From Azolla pinnata (taxonomy: Eukaryota > Streptophyta > Polypodiopsida > Salviniales > Salviniaceae): DNA of 23,648 nucleotides. Within the stretch, counting starts at the first letter, position 1. Each line of letters opens with the position of its first letter. Below the pieces are notes generated by a model, which was not told where the DNA came from, made no database searches, and was given only the letters and a program-made list of their open reading frames with translations. Shown here in pieces: positions 17,345-23,648 of the stretch. The position numbers were made by a program, and so were the translations under genes. The stretch is taken from the NCBI GenBank assembly GCA_037176905.1, contig JBBBWG010008903.1:1-23648 (forward strand). The letters are read 5' to 3'.

Positions 17345-18487
17345 ACCCGGCGCATGACAATCATCACTCAAATTCAGCATCCGCGATGTGTAGCTGTGTA
17401 CTTTTGCTTGCTTTATTGACTTGCTGATCATCTTCATGAGTGGAAAGCTCGACGTCGGTTGATTCCACTATATAGATGATGAAGCTGCGCCTCTGATAGC
17501 AAATCGATCAGAAGCACGTCAAAGAAGACGACCGGTTCCTAAGTCCCGACAGACAGACAGTAGCCTTTGTCTATACTTCACTTTGGAATAATTCAGCAGT
17601 TTCCATCATCGATAGTTCCCACTACTATACGCAAAGATCAGTTCTAATGTAGCACCGACCCCTGCAACGGAATCTTTTGGATCTAGTCTGCTTCCCTATC
17701 TTTTTATTAATTAACATAGATACTGTTTGTTTCTGGCGACAGACTAGAGATCACGAATCTAACCATTCCCATGCAGTAATTGCGTACAAATATACATGAT
17801 GCTTACCTTGTAACTTACACCCAATTTGATTCATCCCTTGACGTAGCACGCCGACTAAAAACCAATGAATGTGTGATTGGAATAGGCGGATGTGATAAGT
17901 GCAATTGGAGAGGAGGTACCGGGTGACAGAATGAGACTGATGGGCATGAGGATTGGAATTGCTGAATGAAGAATTAGAGCCAAACCGATTAGCGTCAATG
18001 TTGCGTGTTGCATGATCCATTACACAACGTCATAGCTGAAGCATGATTTGTACAAAAAAGACGTGTTGTACAAAAAGAAAAATGACTAGAAAAATTACCA
18101 CTACCAGAATACTATGCGCTCTAACTTAAGATTTGTAAAGAGATCAAGAGATCTCTGTTACGAAAGCATGCGCACACTTTGCGCGGTCATTCAGTGAGTT
18201 GTGTGGCTTAAGATGGGAAAAGAGAAAAAAGAGAGAAAAGATATGCATAGAAAGCTCAAAATGAATTCACTCAATTACCTCGTCCAAACTTTACAATGTG
18301 CCACATGGGCATCTTATATTCATAGTCTCAAGATTCCTTCATGTTAAAGTTGACAATCCCAACTTTATTGTCCGACTAGCCAATCAAGTTTCTCTATATT
18401 TTTGTGTGAAAAGAAGGTAGAACATTTATGATCAATCAAACTTTAATCAATTGACCAGTCATTGTTCCCACCATGGCTTTATACCTT
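17345..18487. other. WRKY 3' flank; no further gene
   Basis: 17345 to about 17600 should hold the 3' UTR, although no canonical AATAAA was seen close to the stop. 17724-17990 starts with actgtttgtttc and ends with gagccaaaccgatt, and contains GGAATTGGAAT-like words, recalling a decayed hAT or Harbinger MITE; this is weak. The minus-strand frame 17751-18020 falls in it and is not called. 18040-18487 shows nothing recognisable. Confidence 0.4.
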
Positions 18488-18905
18488 GATTGTACTTACA
18501 TTAGCCATTACTTTGATGGAAGAAATCTAGGGCCATGTATATTAGTCACCCATGGGCAATCTTAGAAAATTGGATGAACATAATAGATCAATTGTTCTTC
18601 GGTCTATACATGTCATGTCTTCGTCTTCATTGTGGCCCATCATGTCCAATGGTAATCCTTTCTCATTCATGTCTAATTGTGATGGGCCACAATGATATAA
18701 GTACTTGCCCCATTGTACTTATATCAGCACATTACTTTGATTGAAGGAATTTAGGGCAATGTATATAAGTCACCCATGGGGCACTCTTGTAAAACTGAAT
18801 GAACATAATAGAATTTTCATTTTTGTCTATACTTTATATCTTTGCCTTTATTGTGGCCTATCACGTCCAATGGTGATCCTTCCTCGTTCACACATTCCTT
18901 CCTAT
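18488..18905 (+). repeat. Tandem duplication of about 193 bp with an internal inverted repeat
   Basis: Copy A (18488-18680) and copy B (18711-18905) share gtcacccatggg, tgaatgaacataataga-type and gtccaatggt.atcctt.ctc blocks. A perfect 15-bp inverted repeat (18628-18642 with 18680-18694, cattgtggcccatca) spans the end of copy A. No coding domain was recognised in the short frames here. Confidence 0.85.
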
Positions 18906-19204
18906 CTTATATGTTATGTTTCATGACTTGGAGAGCATGAGAAAGGGGAAATAGAAGATATTGAAGGTAGAGGAAGAGAGAAAGAGAGAAAAGGATTGAA
19001 AATAGGAAAGAGTTTGTCAAAATAAGGATTACAAGGAGTAGGTCTCATGAGGGTTTTGAGACAGTTGTTGAACCGAATGAGTTGTAATGAATGAAAAAGG
19101 TACATATATAGGTTCTTATAGAGTATTTTAAAATACTCTAAAGTATTCTAAATATTTATAATATAAAAGTAATAATAAAATGTTTTAGATTGTTTTAGAA
19201 TAAA
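18906..19204. other. No feature recognised
   Basis: Purine-rich (gaaagagagaaaag), then AT-rich sequence with repeated taaaatactctaaagta-like words near 19130-19160. No gene. Confidence 0.4.
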
Positions 19205-19560
19205 ATATCTTATGGATTTTTGTCGCGAGATATGCGTGTATTTTACCACGAGTTTTATTGAGAGTTTTGTCGCAACCTTGCTACGATATTTACTGTTGTA
19301 TTGACGCACTATTTACTACTTGTTAGTAGCGAAGTTTCATGCAAATTTGATGCGAATTTAACTATTAATTTGACGCTAATTTTACTAATAATTTGACACA
19401 ATTGTTCTTACATGTTTGCTGTAAGTTTTACAACATTGTTTACACGTTTGTTACCTTAACTTTGATTCGAGGTTTATTGCTTGTTTTATGCAGCTAGGTT
19501 TATTGCAAGTTTGCCGTGAGTTTTACTACATCTTACGCAATACGTTACTTCAACATTGCC
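19205..19560 (+). repeat. Short degenerate motifs like CACTA subterminal repeats
   Basis: Motifs such as ttttgtcgcgag, ttttaccacgag, tttactac, tttgatgcga and tttgccgtgag recur about every 20 bp. They are of the same kind as in the minus strand of 7369-8189. This suggests the subterminal zone of a second, plus-oriented CACTA-like element. No intact CACTA terminus lies next to it; the nearest candidate is cactaccagaa at about 18098. Confidence 0.5.
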
Positions 19561-19585
19561 ACGAGTATTACTAGCATGCCAATTT

Positions 19586-20240
19586 CGCATCGACCTGCCA
19601 TGCGTGGACATTGCGGCGCATTGACCTGCCATGCGTGGAGCCTTGCCATGCATGGCAGGTCGATGTGACGCATCGACTTGCCCTGTGCCGCCCTAGAACG
19701 GCGCATCGACCTGCCATGCATGGACATTGCGGCGCATTGACCTGCCATGAGTGGAGCCTTGCCATGCATGGACATGCCCTGAATGGCAGGTCGATGCGGC
19801 GCATCGACTTGCCTTGTGCCGCCCTAGAACGGCGCATCGACTTGCCATGCGTGCCGCCTTGTCATGTATGGGCATGCCACACATGGGCATGCCATGCATG
19901 GCAAGGCGCAATGCATGGGCATGCCACGCATGGTCATGCCATGCATGGCAAGGCGCAACGCATAGGCATGCCATGCATGGCAAGGCGCCACACATGGCAG
20001 GTCGATGTAGCGCAGAGCAAGTCAATGCGCCGCATCGGCCTGCCTTGCGCCACCTTAAAACGCAGGGCAGATCGATGCGCCGCATTGACCTACCATGCGG
20101 TTAGACCCATCTAGCCATGGCAAGTTGATGTGGCGCATCGACTCACCATGCATCGCCCTAGAACAGATTGGAGGTGGATGCGCCGCATCGACTAGCCATG
20201 CTAGACCCCTCCATGCAGGGCTGGTCGATGCGGCGCATCA
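19586..20240. repeat. GC-rich palindromic array (CGCATCGACCTGCCATGCATGG)
   Basis: Three or more higher-order units of about 115-130 bp, each ending gccgccctagaacgg (ends near 19700 and 19831), are built from cgcatcgacctgcc and the 12-bp palindrome gccatgcatggc. A self-complementary module gtcgatgcg-g-cgcatcgac also recurs (e.g. near 19792 and 20223). All frames on both strands stay open for long stretches (for example 19611-20114 and 19693-20085) because of the repeat; none has a protein signature. Confidence 0.9.
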
Positions 20241-20761
20241 AGTCGCCCTTCGTTGCCTTGATTATTGTATGCTTGGTTTATCGCCATTTGTTGCCTAAAC
20301 CTTACTTGACATGTTGGAATGTATGCTCGATCAAATATTAATTACCATTTTAAAATATTGTTTTCTTTCCAGTTATGAGAGGACATTAGGGGATAAGCAG
20401 AAGTGCTAGTGAAAAGAGTTAAACTCACATTTAAAAGCAGTCCTATTGGCCAACAATCAAAGAAAATGCACATGGCTACTGGTGATTCATCGAAGAGAGT
20501 GTTGTTTGAGGAATCGAGTCGGCCTCTAAGGTCATCTTAGAGACCTGTAGAACTGGTTTCACATGGTCTAAAAGACATGACACAATTTGAATGGTCATTA
20601 CATTATCAGGAGCAAGCTTCAAGATTGATCTTGATTTTAAGAAAGGTAACGGGAGATTGAGTTATCAAATATGGCCATGTTTTTTCTTATGGGAGGGTTT
20701 TGCGTGTTGACTATGAAGATGACAACTCTCCAAATCCGATTATGAAATTGGAAACTTCTAA

Positions 20762-21007
20762 GGGCGACACAACATAACTCTCTTAGAGGGCAAGCTTGTT
20801 TTAGTATGTTGTGAGTTGCCAGAGCTTGGAAGAATGTTGTCAAAATCAGATAACATTATTAAAACACTTCACCCGTTTATTTCGGGTCAAGCTGCCTTTG
20901 AAGAGGATTATAATATTGAAGATGATAAAGCTTTAGGTTCTGAATCACCATTGATTGAATTGCCTCCTCCAAGAATGCCAAAGAAATCGAGGGCTCAAAA
21001 GGTATAG
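20762..21007 (+). pseudogene. N-terminal block of the broken gene
   Basis: The frame is open from about 20762 to a TAG at 21005. It includes TLLEGKLVLVCCELPELGRM, an acidic stretch (EEDYNIEDDKALGS) and a Pro/Lys-rich end (PPPRMPKKSRAQK) typical of a disordered linker. No domain was recognised. It lies about 215 bp before the ParB-like block, with an AG acceptor at 21221-21222 between them. Confidence 0.4.
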
Positions 21008-21222
21008 TTAAAGCCAAAAAAGAAACAACAGAAGGAAGAATCTTCTTCAAACAGTGATGAATCAGAAACTAACAACATTCCAACAATAGATGTCATTACT
21101 CCCGGTGGTGAACTGTCGTCGGGAATTATTGCTTTTGAACAAAATACAATTCGTCGGAAAATAATGAAGTCAAAACTAGTAAAGAAAAACATATCTTTAC
21201 TTTGCTAATCACAATTATCAAC

Positions 21223-21918
21223 AGGCCTCTAGTTGATCCAACCACAGGGCGAAGGACATTAGAAATAAGGGAGCCTCATAACCTACATGTACAAAACTTG
21301 AAGAAGAAAATGAAGATCAACCCACATGCAATTGTGGTTCCATTTTTAGTGATGGTTGACCCATCGCAATCTAGGAATGTGGATGATTTTGATATCGCCA
21401 ATAAAAAAAAATACAACTACTTTGTTATTGGTGGATCACATTTAGCTGAAGCAAGGTGGGAATTGATAAAGGAACATCCCACAACCTATTTCTTCAAGTA
21501 TTCAGAATGTAAAATCTATGTTCGTCTATCTGTAGATGAGGCTAAAGTATTAGCGTGAGATCATAATAATGATAATGATTATCGACAGAAGATGTCATCG
21601 ATTGAAAGGATTAGATTTTTTCACTATGAATATGTTGATGCATTGAAGTAGTATGGACCAAAGCTTTACCCTGGCCTTCGTCGACAATGCTTGAATGACG
21701 TTGGCATTGTAGTGGATGACTTAGTAAAATCAAATGGCCTTTGAAAGTATGAACCGTGGTTCAAGCTTTCTTTTAGTGATGACATTGTATGAGAGTTACA
21801 AGACCTCATCTTTATGATGTGGGAATCCAAAGAAGTAAAAGGCCAAAAGGTGAAGAAAGGGAAGATTGACCCACAAGTTGAAGCAAAAGTGGCAAAGAAT
21901 AAGAAACAAGACTTATAG
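21223..21918 (+). pseudogene. ParB-like domain block, five in-frame stops
   Basis: One frame can be followed for 696 nt without a frameshift. Early residues read RPLVDPTTGRRTLEIREPHN. A ParB/sulfiredoxin-like signature follows: NPHAIVVPFLVMVDPSQ, then YFVIGGSHLAEARWEL (21421-21468), the counterpart of the P-[IL]-x-V...[YV]-x-I-x-G-x-[RH]-R-x-x-A motif of ParB-type nuclease/CTPase folds. The basic end (KGQKVKKGKIDPQVEAKV) is linker-like. Stops at 21556 (TGA), 21649 (TAG), 21742 (TGA), 21790 (TGA) and 21916 (TAG) break it. The only long open piece is 21202-21558. ParB assignment is by motif only. Confidence 0.5.
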
Positions 21919-22102
21919 AAGAAGCAGCTGAAGACATAAAACCAACACCCTAGAGATCCCTGCTGGGAATAAAAGATTAGACACTCCTTGTGTCAATTTT
22001 TTCCCAGGTGATATCAAAGGAATTTAGTCTTGATGACATGGTTCTTTAATTGTCTAAGTAAGTACATATATTAGACTGCTTTTGATGTTCCATTCGTTTG
22101 TT

Positions 22103-22575
22103 TGTTAGCCCTTCGGATGAAAGACTAAGACTTGTCGTGGGGTAATACGAATGAAGACGTAATCGTACGAGTTCCGATTCTCTAGTAATCCGTAAAATCC
22201 ACGAACATCCGATTATCCGGATAGTCTCCGATCAGTCGTAAATTCCGACTACGCGATTACTACGATTAATCCGATTAATCGTAAATTCCGATTATTCGTA
22301 GACACCGACCCAGACAGACAGACAGGTAGATTTTACAAGGCGCAAAAGCTCTCTGATTATAAACACTGGTTTCGGACTTTGTACAATGCAGACCCCTTGG
22401 TCTTATATACAAGCTTAGCATCCTTTCAGATCACCAAGTCCCTATTTACAATGCGTCGGTTCAGATCTAGACACAACTCTCCGATTTTCCGAACATTCAA
22501 TTTTCCGACTGGCTATTATTTCCGTATTATTACGAATTTACGACTTTGTCGTAATTTCGTAATAATCGGCCAACA
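22103..22575 (+). mobile_element. Solo LTR (TGTTAG...CCAACA), about 473 bp
   Basis: It begins TGTTAGCCC and ends GGCCAACA, the common plant LTR ends, and is flanked by ttgtt (22098-22102) and ctgtt (22576-22580), a 5-bp target duplication with one mismatch. Inside are repeats of cgtaaattccga and ccgattaatc, a short cagacagacagacag run, and a TATA-like tcttatataca at about 22402. No internal region or second LTR is present, so it is a solo LTR left by recombination. Family not determined. Confidence 0.7.
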
Positions 22576-22639
22576 CTGTTTACTATGTTTTTCATAATTT
22601 TGTTTTTTTTCATATATTACAATCACAAGGTTCACATGA

Positions 22640-22911
22640 AGATTCAAGAGGTTATGGTGAAAAAACTAGATTGTTCTAGTTGGGAACAAGTCTAAGAGCA
22701 ATATCCAGTAACTTTATACAAATCGCTGCAGGAATATTTTTTTGTTTTTCGAGATTGGGTAAGTATTACAACCTTTTGATAAAAACTATTCAATCTTATT
22801 ATTGGATTTTAATGATCACAATGATGATGGTTCTTGAGCAGAAACCAAGTCGGGGGAAAGGAAGTGCTAGGAAAATCAGTGACTATCTAGAAATATTTAA
22901 TTTTCACATTG
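22640..22911 (+). pseudogene. Middle exons of the broken gene
   Basis: A block reading VKKLDCSSWEQV, then a stop, then EQYPVTLYKSLQEYFFVFRDW runs to a good donor (gattgg|gtaagtatt, near 22758). A short AT-rich intron ends at cttgagcag| near 22841. The following bases read in more than one frame (KPSRGKGSARKISDYLEIF in one). No domain was recognised. Confidence 0.4.
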
Positions 22912-23205
22912 AAAGAACACGACAAGAAAGTCACGATTGTTAGCAAGGCAGCTGGACGTGGATACAACAGGGGTTTTTAAATCATTTTCTCATCCCTCCG
23001 ACAAGCTGCATTCCCTGGAGTGTTTTCTGGTGATGTAGTTGAGATGTTGAAACTATTGCCAAGAAAGGCCTATGCATTACTAATTGCAGATATTCCATAT
23101 GGCATCCGATTGGTTGGTTCAATCAATGACAAAGAGCCGTATAAGTATGCCCAATAGGATAAGATGGTCAAAGACTTTGCACAATTAAAAAACCGGAAAG
23201 ACTAG
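22912..23205 (+). pseudogene. DNA N6/N4-methyltransferase-like block (D-I-P-Y-G)
   Basis: The frame reads KEHDKKVTIVSKAAGRGYNR, a stop (TAA), then AAFPGVFSGDVVEMLKLLPR and KAYALLIADIPYGIRL. The pattern G-D-x-x-E-x-L-x-x-L-P...[YD]-x-L-I-x-D-P-P-Y-G is that of the catalytic motif IV region in amino-methyltransferases that modify adenine or cytosine. Here motif IV is D-I-P-Y at 23089-23100, with Ile for the first Pro. The S-adenosylmethionine-binding FxGxG motif is not seen. Further stops at about 23155 and 23203. Inactive as it stands. Confidence 0.5.
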
Positions 23206-23594
23206 TTAATCGATTTTGGAGTTGTTCTCAAATGTGCATGATTGGATTTTTAACCTTTTCTCTAGCACAGGTATTGTTATCTTATTATTGTTTGTTTTTG
23301 GGCTTACTTATTGTATTGTGAATTTATATTATTATTTGACTAATGAATTGTTAATATCATGTAGAGAAAACACTTGATTGCACCCTTAACTGCAAGTTCA
23401 GAAATTGTATTAGTTTAGAATTAAATGAACCTCAAGTCAGTTTCATCAAGATGTGAATCAATGGAATATGGGAGTGTCCAGATCTGATGAAGAAGTTTGT
23501 GCAAAGATAACTGGTAATACTGAACGGTTCCAGGCCGCCTTAGGACTCCCTCGCATCGAGGATCGTTGTAAACTTTCAAATTGGGTTTTCGTGC

Positions 23595-23648
23595 GATCCT
23601 ATGGCCTAATGGATAAGGCGTTGGTCTTCGGAACCAAAGATTCTAGGT
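23595..23648 (+). tRNA. tRNA-Arg(UCG), 5' 54 nt, cut by the window end
   Basis: Acceptor 5' strand GATCCTA (23595-23601), then TG. The D-stem is GCCT/AGGC (23604-23607 and 23616-23619) around an eight-base loop. The anticodon stem is TTGGT/ACCAA (23621-23625 and 23633-23637) with loop CTTCGGA, so the anticodon is TCG (23628-23630), reading CGA. Variable region AGATT and T-stem 5' strand CTAGG follow. D and anticodon stems are perfect and the sequence follows the known plant tRNA-Arg pattern (GGCCTAATGGATAAGGCG). The acceptor and T-stem partners lie beyond the window. Confidence 0.9.

Larger units (their letters stand above)
20371..23500 (+). pseudogene. Broken multi-exon gene, ParB-like plus DNA-methyltransferase-like
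   Basis: Several coding-like blocks on the plus strand, separated by plausible introns, read as one degraded gene: 20762-21007, 21223-21918, about 22640-22758 and 22912-23205. Candidate splice sites include acaacag-like AG at 21222, gattgg|gtaagt at about 22758, gagcag| at about 22841, and an intron from about 23270 to 23363. A solo LTR (22103-22575) sits between the ParB-like and methylase-like parts. Every block carries stop codons or is short, so no product is expected. The family is not one I recognise as a named plant gene. The combination resembles ParB-methyltransferase fusions of bacteria and phages; it may be a retrotransposed, transposon-borne or transferred gene. Confidence 0.5.

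Noticed and set aside
19545-20114. Long overlapping frames on both strands (up to 167 codons)
   Set aside because: They arise from the GC-rich palindromic array; both strands give the same repeated peptide because the units are self-complementary.

Overview
The window is nuclear DNA from a land plant. It carries one well-supported protein-coding gene, a six-exon WRKY transcription factor with GT-AG introns, and most of a nuclear-type tRNA-Arg(UCG) at the right edge. The rest is decayed transposable elements and tandem repeats. I cannot name the species. The Ty3-type RNase H and chromodomain remnants at the left resemble the Tcn1/sushi-like chromovirus style more than the usual angiosperm clades. 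That would fit an early-diverging plant (bryophyte, lycophyte or fern), but it is only an inference.

Layout. 1-2517: degenerate chromovirus (protease, RNase H end, integrase, chromodomain) running into an LTR at 2518 with 24-bp upstream repeats and a TATA box. 2840-4670: LTR-derived and unclassified repeats, including a telo-box-rich stretch, a 28-bp duplication, a roughly 165-bp duplication and a second LTR-like start at 4490. 4670-5540: no gene. 5540-6660: 24-bp minisatellite. 6841-8189: TATTCACCTG-type minisatellites joined to a CACTA-like 3' end. 8616-8944: tandem and foldback repeat. 9010-9431: Mutator-like MITE with 9-bp target duplication. 9440-10767: upstream region of the WRKY gene, with a 100-N gap whose two edges carry the same 77 bp.

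10768-17344: WRKY gene. Six exons join in phase (1, 0, 1, 2, 2) into an 879-codon reading frame with two WRKYGQK domains (group I). The C-terminal domain is split at the conserved position after Pro-Arg. Introns 4 and 5 each hold a further copy of the MITE found at 9010.

17345-20370: no gene. It holds a tandem duplication (18488-18905), CACTA-subterminal-like sequence (19205-19560) and a GC-rich palindromic array (19586-20240). 20371-23500: a broken multi-exon gene with a ParB-like segment (21223-21918) and a segment resembling the DPPY region of DNA N6/N4 methyltransferases (22912-23205), interrupted by a solo LTR (22103-22575). This ParB-plus-methylase arrangement is the most unusual content of the window. 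23595-23648: 5' part of tRNA-Arg(UCG), cut by the window end.

Only the WRKY gene and the tRNA look functional. No operon-like or pathway relationship between genes is visible.
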